From positions 20,169 through 51,663 of the forward strand of contig UZAE01012223.1 in NCBI GenBank assembly GCA_900617975.1: a stretch of 31,495 nt of DNA, given 5' to 3'. Source of the stretch: Rodentolepis nana (taxonomy: Eukaryota; Platyhelminthes; Cestoda; Cyclophyllidea; Hymenolepididae). Of this stretch, positions 10,801 through 20,229 are shown in pieces. Position 1 is the first letter of the stretch, and every line of letters begins with the position of its first letter. Position numbers and translations under genes: made by a program. The notes below the pieces were generated by a model. It was given only the letters and a program-made list of their open reading frames with translations, had not been told where the DNA came from and ran no database searches.

Positions 10801-11399
10801 TCTTCATTTTCATAGGTTAATCCCTTCTACAACTCTCTCGCGTTTGTTTGTACTTCTTGGAACAAATGCAGACTTAAATTTTGGAAAATTCATCACGATT
10901 TCAACCCACTAACTCGCAATTGTCATATTCTTATGCTGAGTATAATTTAAAAGGAAGACACAATGGAAATGTCTCTTGAAGAGGCCTCTGCTAATAGGAG
11001 TAATGGTATGTCTAATAATTTAGAGAAATTAATAGCATCAGATTGTGGGATGATTTGGTATTCCTGCTTCAAAGGCACTACTGGATGACAGTAAATTCTT
11101 CCTCGCCTTTCATTCGTAATACTTTATTTCTCCTTGTTTGCATATGTGTTTATTTCGCGGGAAAATCTCCTTCTAGGGTCGCTGTCTTCTATCCACGTGG
11201 ATGCCAATTATGTGGAGGTTGGATGATTGATGATTCACACTACCTTACCACTTTAAAACTCGCTTGAAGTTTAATGCCGAATTGTCAAAAATGCGTGTGA
11301 GCGTTCAAAATCTCACGACATTAGAGATGATTGGTCTGAACCGTGTTAATATTAATGTGTTCTTCCGTCATGAACACATATATTGCACAATTTTAAATT

Positions 11400-11650
11400 T
11401 TAATTTTTAGAATAGTTTTGTGTGTAGGAACTGTTATAGATAGCCTAGTGAGTTTTACTAATTATGATATCACTCCATCATCTAACTCTATCTAAGCGCT
11501 CGTAAGCTTAAATCGAAGTGTTGTCTGTGATATGCCCTACCTTTCTGCTTAGCCAATCAAGGTCACATTGTAGTTCTGCTCATGGCTCTGGTCTGTGTTA
11601 CGAGAGGCAGCGATTAGTACTAACTTTCATTTATGGTGCTTACCATGTCT
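11400..11650. other. non-coding spacer
   Basis: No coding sequence was recognised. It is the left flank of the retroelement insertion at 11666, whose target-site duplication starts at 11651. Confidence 0.4.
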
Positions 11651-12007
11651 TAAAAGATGTGATGTATTATTTATTTATATCAAATGCCAGGCGTTGTGAA
11701 AATTATCATTAGTCCTTTAGTTGATATCAGACTTCACAGATGGGAAGGAACATCAAAGTGAAACAAGTCGAGAGGGAGAGGGGGAACAGAAGAGAGATTC
11801 AAAGATGTAAAAGAGGCAGGCACAAAAGTGGAAAAAGGTGAGGCGAGTACTGTGAAAGTAGTCGAATGTGACATACAATGGGGTGAGGGTAGTTTGAAGT
11901 CAGAAGCCAACTGCCAGTTAAATGACTTTTTTGTCGTATGAGTTTACGTTGCCCAGGGTGCTCCACGTGGAGGTAAGTCTATCGCACACCCCTAAAAGAT
12001 GTGATGT
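11651..12007 (-). mobile_element. short retroelement (SIDE-like) with 15-bp target-site duplication
   Basis: The body is 11666-11992 with perfect flanking repeats taaaagatgtgatgt (11651-11665, 11993-12007). On the minus strand it begins GGGGTGTGCGATAGACTTAC, continues like the LINE 5' end at 787 for about 80 nt, and ends in an ATATAAATAAATAAT tail. It has the same layout as the element at 4742-5064, starts at the same base and has no tRNA head. It is non-coding. Confidence 0.88.
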
Positions 12008-12480
12008 CTGAATGGGGAACTAAAATTCAACTCTAAGGTAGCATTTCCACCGACTTCTAGCATTCTGCTTCTTTTTGACTCCGGAGTTGAGATTTCACCA
12101 TCTTGAAGGCTGTTTAATTCATGAAATCAGATTTGACAATAAATGCCTTGAAATTGCTTGTCCAATAATTAAGAGCATGAGTGAGGTATAAACCACTAGT
12201 TTACACGCTACACTTATAAACTCAAATTGGGGCCACCGTGACTTCTCTACTGAAGAAGACAGAGACTACGAGATATGAGTCGCTTTAGGTATTGTGAGAA
12301 ATTTCACAACTTAGATATTTATGAATGCATTATTCGAATTCTACCAGACCACTCCTGCGAACAAGAAACGAACCTAATTAGAAAAGATGTGGAATCTTGA
12401 TACAAAACCGAGATACTTGAAAATGCTTTAATTTGAGCAAGAAAAGGTATATATGAAATTCAGGCTGCAAGGCCGATTTT
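12008..12480. other. spacer without recognised gene
   Basis: I see no coding sequence or RNA gene. The inverted duplicon copy D begins near its right end. Confidence 0.4.
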
Positions 12481-13289
12481 CTGCTAGAGCACACTTCACT
12501 GCCTATACTCAATTTACTTTTCATAGTGTTATGGAATTCACCAAATACCATTCACGATTCGAAACTACCAAATTAAAGTTCAATGAATATTTAGTTTTTT
12601 CATGAGTTAGAAACGGATTCATCTCTTCAAAATAGGCAATATTAAAACATCACCGAAAGTTGAGTCTGTAATTGTTTTTGAAATGCGACTTTCTCAGTTA
12701 CTCTTAAAATGGCCTTTCTGTGAATACCATGTGGGGATTTTCAGTAATTCAATAATAGTATTCCCTCGAATCAAAGATCGCAGGAATGTGACGATGCAAT
12801 AAAATAAAGAATGATTCGCATTTAATGCATGAGTAATATATTTTGCATTTCAACTAATCGGTTTGATGAAATACTTTCCATGTTGACGTGATTGACACTT
12901 CCATTCACCTCTACGCTATTTGTGCTACTTCATCCACTTTCGCCTTTCACTGCACATCAGTGCATTTCAAGTGTTTTCACATTAACATGCTTTAATGATC
13001 AAATGCTTTGTAGGGAACACCAATTCGAGGGACAAAACCACTATTACTGAGACACGAGTGAGACAAATAGAGGAAAATACATTCATGCTATTGCAAGCAC
13101 TTTGGCTCACAATTATTTAAGACGACAATGATGAGTACCTTCTGCATAGAGCATCAATCAGCAGTATCCAGTCATGAAGCCTTTCGTCTTCTTTACACAT
13201 TCATGTGATGAAAAACTTTAGGAAATTTAAAATTGTATTCAAGGTTTCGTCAGAAATAAAGCATTTTGTATTGCTACAAATTACACTAA

Positions 13290-13440
13290 TGTATGCGTTC
13301 ACAAATAATCGCGTTCCACGGGATACCTCTGTTTCATCTTTAGCTGGGCTGTAGTTTACCTAGTTCTGGGAGTCTAACCAGATATAGAAAATTCTGCCAC
13401 AGGGATTTCTGAGTCAGTCAAAACTTTATTAATCCGCTAT
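13290..13440 (-). repeat. dispersed repeat copy, inverted
   Basis: On the minus strand it reads gactgactcagaaatccctg, then tggttagactcccagaact, then agatgaaacaga. It belongs to the same family as 1535-1745, 7705-7800 and 17850-17965. Its 3' continuation (gtggaacgcg...) also matches 17935-17950. Confidence 0.7.
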
Positions 13441-13651
13441 ATATTTGAGTCTATTTTGGCGAAAAAATGACTAGGCGATAAATTTATATAATTCTTAAAA
13501 AACGTAAATTTGCTGGATAATTGGCGTATGATGACTAAAAACTTCGTTTCGTATATCGTAAACAACTTCATGAAGGTAAAGTAGGTTGAGCCTCAAAGCC
13601 AATCATGCATTAGAAAACCACAACAAAGACGTAGCCCACATGATCGTTAGG

Positions 13652-13659
13652 TATAAAAG
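13652..13659 (+). promoter_or_regulatory. TATA box of the gene at 13702-14043
   Basis: The sequence tataaaag lies 42 nt upstream of the ATG, with the same sequence and spacing as at the paralogue. Confidence 0.7.
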
Positions 13660-13701
13660 AAGAGGCTCTTTGGAGTTCATGAGTACACATCAGCGAATGC
13701 A

Positions 13702-14043
13702 ATGAGAACTCAGAGCCTCATTTTCGCTTTGCTGTTTTGGACCGCCCTGATATCGATGACACCAGAGGCACAGGGCCAAGATGGAGGCGAAAATGGTGAC
13801 ACAGATGGTGATGGAAGTGGTGACACAGGTAGTGATGGAGATAATGGCACAAATGGTGATGGTGGTGGTGGAGGCGGTGGCTCAAACGGAGGTGGTACAG
13901 GTGGTGACCAAAATGGCGGTGGAGGAGGTGATGGCAATCAGAACGTTCCACCAAAAACAACCACTTCAGCATCTAACATCATTACTCCTTATCACGCTGT
14001 TTTGGCTCTTTCCTTCCTATTTTCCTTGATTTTGAAAATCTAA
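13702..14043 (+). CDS. small secreted Gly/Asp-rich protein with predicted GPI anchor (copy 2)
   Basis: The 113-residue, intronless ORF is a paralogue of 7132-7479 in opposite orientation. Signal peptide MRTQSLIFALLFWTALISM..., the end of the acidic Gly-rich stretch (GGDQNGGGGGDGNQNVPPK), the TTTSASN spacer and the hydrophobic tail (ITPYHAVLALSFLFSLILKI) are conserved. The centre is rearranged and richer in Asp (DTDGDGSGDTGSDGDNGT). One NGT sequon is present and there is no cysteine. The conserved ends show selection on export and anchoring, while the middle behaves as a flexible acidic spacer. The poly(A) signal AATAAA is at 14086-14091. A start codon at 13697-13699 opens a two-codon upstream ORF that overlaps this ATG; copy 1 lacks it. 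Confidence 0.8.
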   Translation: MRTQSLIFALLFWTALISMTPEAQGQDGGENGDTDGDGSGDTGSDGDNGTNGDGGGGGGGSNGGGTGGDQNGGGGGDGNQNVPPKTTTSASNIITPYHAVLALSFLFSLILKI

Positions 14044-14209
14044 TTTATTCCCTAATCTATCACAATATTTGCTTCTCTTTCAAATAATAAATTTGTAATT
14101 TTCAATTCAATACATTGGTCTCCTATTGTTAATTTCATTAATTTATTCTAATTGTCAGCAAATTTGTCAATGCCGTTTTAAGAGTACTTCATTTTCCACT
14201 TCTAATATC

Positions 14210-14890
14210 ATAACGGATTCGATTTGAGCTAAGCAATCTTCAATTAATCAATCAATATATATGGAGAGTGATTGTGATGCCTATTATACTTGATAGTGTT
14301 TTGAGCGGTTCGCATAAGGTGGGAATAAACATAAATTTCCTTATTCACCTATATAGCGTCGAATAAAAGAGTAGGTTTACAAATGAACATTTCCAATTAA
14401 TTGTACATAACGAAATGTTTTCGATTTATTTTCTAGTGCAATTGACATTTGACAAGGAATGGTGAGCATAATGGGTACTTTACCTTTAATTGAACTTATG
14501 CTGAATAATTGGCTAATGATCACTCATACATTTGTATTAAATGGTAATTGTCATAACTTGGGTTTATTTATTAGTGAAATACCTTTGTTTACACTAGTCT
14601 TTTTATCTCATTAAATAAAAATATTAGACATTTCACAACTCGAGTGCAAATAAACGGGGCAGATTTAAGCATTGGCAACCGTCTATATGGCAAGTTAAAA
14701 ATACTTTTCCATTTCATCTGAAACACCATCTTGTCATTGGCCAATGGAAGAATTTGATCATTGTACATAGTGATTCAATTTTCTTTGCCTCTAATTATGC
14801 ACAGCTCTACGCCAATGACGATCCAGCATCATGTGAAATCATTTTAATCTCTCCTATTCCCTTTTATTTCGCTTCCAAATCACAAACAAT
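14210..14890. other. AT-rich spacer between duplicon copies D and C
   Basis: No gene was recognised. It is the 3' flank of the gene at 13702 and contains no second copy of the gene next to copy C. Confidence 0.4.
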
Positions 14891-16270
14891 TCGTCGTGGT
14901 ACATAAAGCATGGCTCCTGAGGAAACCATGAATATAATTTTAACTTACCAAAAGTTAGTCATCACGTGAATGTGTAAAGAAGACGAACGGCATCATTACT
15001 GGATACTGCTTATTGATGCTCTATGCAGGAGCGGTGAAAATGCCCACAATGATATGACTGCATTCCCCTCCGTGTGTCTCACTCCTGTCTCAGTAATACT
15101 GATTGTGTCCCCCTTCCCAAGTGTGAATTTGATTTTCCCTTTTTCCTCTTATCTAAAGCGCTGTCTCAGAAGGCTTTGTAGAACCAATGCCCACACACTG
15201 GGTTGCATTTAAGTATTCAGTTGTTAGTAGTACTTCGAGTAAGCGTACAAATTGATCGTCCTGTTAATCAGTTAGAAAGGTCAATAATGACGTCAGCCAT
15301 GACTATCTTGAAAGTAAATCGCCTCAACTAAACTAATGTACAAATCAGTAGCATATCCTAGCATTTGTTGTGAAAATGAGCTTTTTATGCCAAGTTGTCT
15401 TGACACACTTAAGAGGTAGTGCACAGCTCCAAGTTGGTCTTCCCTACAAAGCCTTTGATCATAAAAGCATGTTAATGTGAAAACTCTTGAAATGCACTGA
15501 TGTGCAGTGAAAGGCGGAAGCGGATAAAGTAGAACAAATAGTACAGAGTGTGAGTGGAAGCGTCAATCGTGTCAACATGAAAAGCATTTCATCAAGTGGA
15601 TTAGTTGAAATGCAGAATACAATGCAGATGTTAGATGCGAAACACTCGAATTTTATCATTTTAACATCCTGTGGTCTCGGTTTCGTGCAAATATGGTTTT
15701 AATGTTGTTGAAAATCTCCACACTGAAATCACAGGACAACTATGAAGAGATGAATTTGTTTAAAATGGACGAAAAACGGCATTCAATGGACTCTGTCTTG
15801 TTCGATTTTTAGCAACTCACATACACGCACATATATCTCTATGTCATAGAGTTAGGCAGTGTTTTACAGTTCTCATTCAAAAATCGCGCACAATGAACAA
15901 GTGCATAGTTAATGAAATCGTATTGTGGGTTTGGTCATTTTGTCCTTGTAGAGAACAGCTATCAATTTTGTACAAAATGTCAGTATCAATTCTATTTCAA
16001 GTCATGCTTTATAGACCCACCAATAACTTCAAATCATTACTTGAGATTGTGGTGAAAATAAGGAGACGAAAAAACGCAATTCTCCACAGTGATGTCATTT
16101 TCACTTGCTCTCGGAAAAAATGGAATTGTTATTTTTGCCTCTCAAATTGATTGAAATTTGAGTCCACTTGAAATGTGACAAAATTCAATTGACGACTACG
16201 CAATCTACTTGAGTTCTGTATGGAGTTCTGTTTTTGTAAGGAGTCTTTGTGGTTAAAAAATGTGTCAGTT
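14890..16270 (+). repeat. duplicon copy C (direct, without the gene)
   Basis: It matches copy B from about 7840 to 9190. Shared blocks include catcattactggatactgct, gattgatgctctatgcag, ctcctgtctcagtaat, gtgcagtgaaaggcggaagc and attttcacttgctc. It begins inside the 5' flank, so promoter and gene are missing: this copy was truncated by the rearrangement. Confidence 0.75.
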
Positions 16271-17850
16271 GAACTATATTTAACCCAACTCTCTATGTAT
16301 TTTTTTAATTCGGGAGTCAGGTAAAGCAAATTCTCTGTCATTCACTCAGGTAAAACATACATCCCATTTCAGCGAATATAGTATACTGCTCTTGAAAGGT
16401 AGGATAGCAAGTATCCTTCATCCTAATGACATCAATAGCAGTCTCACATACTATCATCAATATCGTAGCACCATTCACCCTTCAACAATCTTTCATACTC
16501 TCCCCTCCCCTCCATCTCTCTAAAATGAGGCCTTAACTCGACTCGTCCCTCGGTCCTTGATAGGAAAGGGTATGAGTTGAAGGATGTAGAAAGTATCAGC
16601 TTATGAAAAGGATAGTGATGTCCCCATCATCAAAATTCTCTCAATCACAATTTCACTGGCTCACGTTCCATAGTTCCAATTTAAAGAATCGTTCATGAAT
16701 TAATGAGCAATTTTGCTCCTCTGCTCTTAATTACTGTTGACATCGAGAATCACTAGCTCTATGGACCAAATCTCTACACCTTCCTTATAATACACCGGAT
16801 ATTTTTGTTTTCAAGATGTGGCGAAAATACCTCACTCCGATTAGCTATTTTTTCATATTTCCTACTTTGTTTGAATTATACTTTCACTATGCGTGTATTT
16901 GAAATTGTTATAGAAACCAGCTACATTTGAAACTCAGTGAAAACAAACCATTCTATCATTAATTCCTCCCTAATGCTCAATTTACAAAAATGATACTTCA
17001 AGGAGGGTTAATTTTAAAAGAGTAATTTCATAATTGCGGTTGAACGTGTAAATACAGATCAGAGATTATGCTCAGGCTGACAATTTCCTCTAATTTGCGT
17101 AATTTGATTTAAGTAACATATTTTGATGTTTGCCAGTATAGTAGGCCCCTATTGTAAAGCAATGGGTTTGAAGGAATGCATCTTGGTGTGCGAGTGAAGT
17201 GGTCTAACATCTGAGGCATATTTATCTAGAGGAGGTGGCGAATGCACCTCATGCCGACTGGCGTTGAAAATGGTCATTCAACGGAGATGTTGACTGTTTG
17301 TTCAACCATGAACTTTTTTGGAGTATCCTTCAATCTCACGTGTTATGAAAAAAATCCTATTTTGAGTTTTGTTTCGCTTCTTTTGATAACTGAAAATAGA
17401 AATTTCCTCAAAACGAACCAACCTTTAAATAGAATAAAAACTTTGGATCTAATCACCTCTGTTCGCTAATTTTATGTAATACTAACATAAGGTGGTCTTG
17501 CTATATTTCAGGTAGCGTTAAGTCAAATTCATCGAGTAAATCAATCTCCACTAATTTATCACATCAACACGTTGGTTTGAGGTAAGATCTTTGACATGGA
17601 AAAGTTGGTAGTTTCGCTGTAATAGCCTCTTTTACTGCTAATCAAAACTCATTTATGTTGATGGAGATAACGAAAGCATCGCATGACGTTTCCCATTTTG
17701 TGAAAGCATGGATCAGTAAGTCTCTGAATGTTCACTAGTTCACTTCTTAGCAATTTTCTTGCCTTCGGGCATTAACTGCTGCTAGAATCTAATAATATTG
17801 AGTCTGATGAATGCTGAGTTTTCTGCGAGTTCAATACTATCTCGGATTGC
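16270..17850. other. non-coding stretch, nothing recognised
   Basis: I see no ORF with domain-like composition, no RNA gene and no mobile-element ends. A pyrimidine-rich stretch lies at about 16495-16522. Confidence 0.4.
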
Positions 17851-17965
17851 TACGCTAATAAGTCGTGGTTGTACTCAGTAATCTCTATGGCAGATTCTCC
17901 TATGTTTGCTGAACTAGCGCAAAGCTATCGAGGAAACAGATGTACACGTGGAATGCGTTAATTTT
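17850..17965 (+). repeat. dispersed repeat copy
   Basis: It shares ctctatggcagattctcc, a gctatcgaggaaacaga block and a gtggaatgcg block with 1535-1745 and with the inverted copy at 13290-13440. It is followed to about 18160 by unusually GC- and CpG-rich sequence (cacgcgaccgcacgtacgcc) of unknown origin. Confidence 0.65.
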
Positions 17966-18670
17966 GGGCTTCGCGTGTGTGTAAACAGGCGGGTAACCTT
18001 GTCAACCAAACGAAGACTATTGATTGGTGGTTCACTGTGTGTTCACTGCTCACGCGACCGCACGTACGCCTTGACGAATTGCAAGACCGCACCTTCATAC
18101 CTGCCTAAGTGTGCATGAGATTACTTCATTCAGCGGTGACAACATTGTACGCTCCGCAAAATGGATTCATCTCACATAAAAAATATCTTAACCAAAAGTA
18201 TTTTTACTTATGATATTTCAATTCGATGATAATATTCAAAAATGCATAAATGAGGATTTTCCATTATTGCTGAGGTAGTAAGATATGTTGTTACTATACT
18301 ACAGTGACGATTACTTGTCTCCTTATCAAGTCAGCACATATTATAATAATAAATTAAATAAGTCTTTTATTTTGGAAATTAGTTTAGGTGATGCGGTATA
18401 AGGTTTTTCAACAGTCGCTGCCATGGTTAAAATAGTAAAATATGTGTTGTTAGTTCTGCCTCCCAAAATACAATATGGCGAAAATTTAAGATAATAAAAC
18501 TTAAATTGTGGTGTCATTTTAAGTAATAGTTCTATTTCCTCATATGTTACTTCCACACATTCCAGACCATATCGATTTTTGCAGATTTCATTTTAAATGT
18601 GTTGTTCTTATGTTCTATATTATGAAAAGTTCTAATAAATAGTTTGAAATAGACTAAACTGCATAGTTAA

Positions 18671-19277
18671 ATGGAAATAGCCGACATGTTGAAAATAATA
18701 ATAAAAAGTAAAACAGATGTGAAGCAAATTCCGTCTATTTAGATGAAAATCTTTGGGAGAAATCAAGGCGTATTAACACAAGTATTTCCAATTTGGCGGA
18801 ATGTATTGAATTCTTATTATTTAATTCCGCAATGCAAACGATACTGACTATTAGGCTTATTCTTATCCCAAACGATGACGAAAGGTGGGCAATATTAAAA
18901 GATTACCAATTTAATAAATTTAAAATAATTTTAAGCCTTAATAGAAGTAGTATTAATCCGCATCTGATATTAAAAAGGCATTTTGAATCGAAAATGACAA
19001 TAGATATGCATTCACATGTAAGTACGTGATATAGCTATCTTTATCATGATTACAAGTGCAATTTTTTTCAAATTTATAAATGGTTATTAATAATATTTTT
19101 ATCACAGTAAACGATGTTAGTTGGGCATTGAATAACTGCTGGAATAACATTAGTAATGATGACTTAATAAATGTCAGACTGAAAAATAATGAAACAAAGC
19201 TTTTCATATTGTTGATTTCAAGCATTACTAATTACGAAAATGTGTATGGTCGTACACTACTAAACACAAATAGGTGA
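18671..19277 (+). CDS. unassigned three-exon gene, possible COMM-domain protein
   Basis: Proposed exons are 18671-18707, 18743-19021 and 19108-19277, joined across introns of 35 and 86 nt with GT/AG ends and consistent phase, giving 161 residues. The product starts MEIADMLKIIIKNENLWEKS, continues through an ISNLAECIEFLLFNSA helix, and ends with VINDVSWALNNCWNNIS, DDLINVRL and a short tail. An alpha-helical first half followed by a V-x-W-x-L block and a strand is the layout of COMM-domain proteins (COMMD1-10, Commander complex), but similarity is weak and the assignment is an inference. A further in-frame 51-nt intron (18884-18934) is possible. The stop codon lies 130 nt before the ATG of the next gene. 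Confidence 0.38.
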
Positions 19278-19407
19278 AAATATATAGGATATTCTGTTAT
19301 TTCATTTGCAAAAAGAATGCGGTTTTATTAAACTAATTTAAGGTCAAACTAACCGAGGTGCTTTTTTTAGATTTTTAGGCTTTGCTTCGCAGACCTGTGT
19401 AACCGAT

Positions 19408-19921
19408 ATGAAAACTAAGCATCGAACTAAAGATTTAGATCAGGTATTTTTTAATTTTTATTTTACCATTAGATATACAACGACAAACAACCAGAAAATA
19501 TTAATAGATGTATAAACGAGGCGACGAAAATTGATGAAGACAAACCCGCATTAGGCCAAAATTTTTGCATGCCTTGTGATAAATACTTCTGCGATGAAAA
19601 GGCACTTCAGGCTCATCTAAAGCAAAAGCCCCACAAACGCCGAATGAAAGCCCTTGAAACTGAGCCTCATAGTCAAGTAAGTTGCGAATATGTATCATAA
19701 AATTTTACCACTCTTTTTACTAGGAAATTGCCGACTGGGCTGCGGGTGTTGCATCTCGTAAACGAAACAGAGAAATGATATCTTCAGTGCCACATAAAAA
19801 GAAGGCTACATATGATGATGCGCAAGTTTCTATGGCATATTCTGAAGCACCAAACCGTGGAGAACCGAATCTGGAGCAGACAGAAGACGAATATGAGCAG
19901 TCTTATTTGGCTGTGGATTGA
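19408..19921 (+). CDS. ZNF593: BUD20/ZNF593-type C2H2 zinc-finger protein, ribosome biogenesis
   Basis: Proposed exons are 19408-19443, 19473-19676 and 19724-19921, with introns of 29 and 47 nt, both phase 0 with GT/AG ends, giving 145 residues. The first exon encodes MKTKHRTKDLDQ and the second opens with IYND, matching the conserved KTKxRTKDLDQI element of BUD20/ZNF593. The zinc finger uses C44, C47, H60 and H66 (C-x2-C-x12-H-x5-H), followed by HKRRMKALETEPHSQ and ADWAAG, as in the family. In yeast and animals the protein escorts pre-60S ribosomal subunits during nuclear export. The C-terminus (basic RKRNR, then an acidic tail ending QSYLAVD) is longer than in the human protein. The usual basic N-terminal extension is missing or lies in an unseen exon; an acceptor-like ctttttttag ends at 19370. 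Confidence 0.9.
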
Positions 19922-20008
19922 TGTTGTACATTCTGTGATCATGAAAATTTTGTAAATAATCACATCTTTATTATTTCAATTGGCAAACCCTCATGTTGAC
20001 TTCGGCCA

Positions 20009-20170
20009 TCACTGAACATGTGAATTGGAGATGTCGTGGTCGGGATTGGTGTAACTATAAATGCATTTACCCAGATGGCGAAAACTAGCCTTCTGCTTAT
20101 ACTTACAATAAGCTTTCTCCCAGAATGCTTTACTAATTGTACTAAGGCCATTACCATCTTCACCACTAAT
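20009..20170 (-). CDS. putative terminal exon of an unassigned minus-strand gene
   Basis: After an acceptor-like gtatag at 20171-20176 (minus strand), a 53-codon frame reads ISGEDGNGLSTISKAFWEKA, YCKYKQKASFRHLGK, CIYSYTNPDHDISNSHVQ, then stops. A minus-strand AATAAA lies at 19967-19972, about 40 nt past the stop. The composition is that of a soluble protein, whereas the alternative frame through the same bases is a hydrophobic jumble. I do not recognise a family and could not join it to an upstream exon. It faces the ZNF593 gene, whose stop is 87 bp away, so the two 3' UTRs probably overlap. Confidence 0.3.
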   Translation of the reverse strand: MSGEDGNGLSTISKAFWEKAYCKYKQKASFRHLGKCIYSYTNPDHDISNSHVQ

Positions 20171-20229
20171 CTATACAAATGTTCCACAATTGCCTATCCA
20201 CTTTTTACTTGACAGTTCAAAAGAGGAAA

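Larger units (their letters stand above)
6950..11400 (+). repeat. duplicon copy B (reference copy, carries gene 7132-7479)
   Basis: This is the longest copy of the duplicated segment. Part 6950-9290 is present inverted at about 12480-14210 (copy D). Part 7840-9190 is present directly at about 14890-16270 (copy C). Part 8480-11400 is present in pieces as copy A. A short motif (ttcatgact...aaataaatgg...gtgaagtgt) is itself repeated inside the segment at about 9030-9080 and 9195-9240. Apart from the gene I see no coding sequence in it. Confidence 0.7.
12480..14210 (-). repeat. duplicon copy D (inverted relative to copy B, carries gene 13702-14043)
   Basis: Read on the minus strand, this stretch follows copy B from about 9290 back to 6950. 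It contains the gcagaaaatcggc/gcagaaaattagc block, the ggcgaaagtggatgaagtag-type block near 12940, the promoter-flank block at 13130-13270, the TATA region and the whole gene with its 3' flank to the gccgtttta block near 14172. Confidence 0.75.

Noticed and set aside
18341..18556. Minus-strand 71-codon frame starting MEVTYEEIELLLK
   Set aside because: No recognisable domain, no poly(A) signal in the right place and no paralogue; treated as chance.
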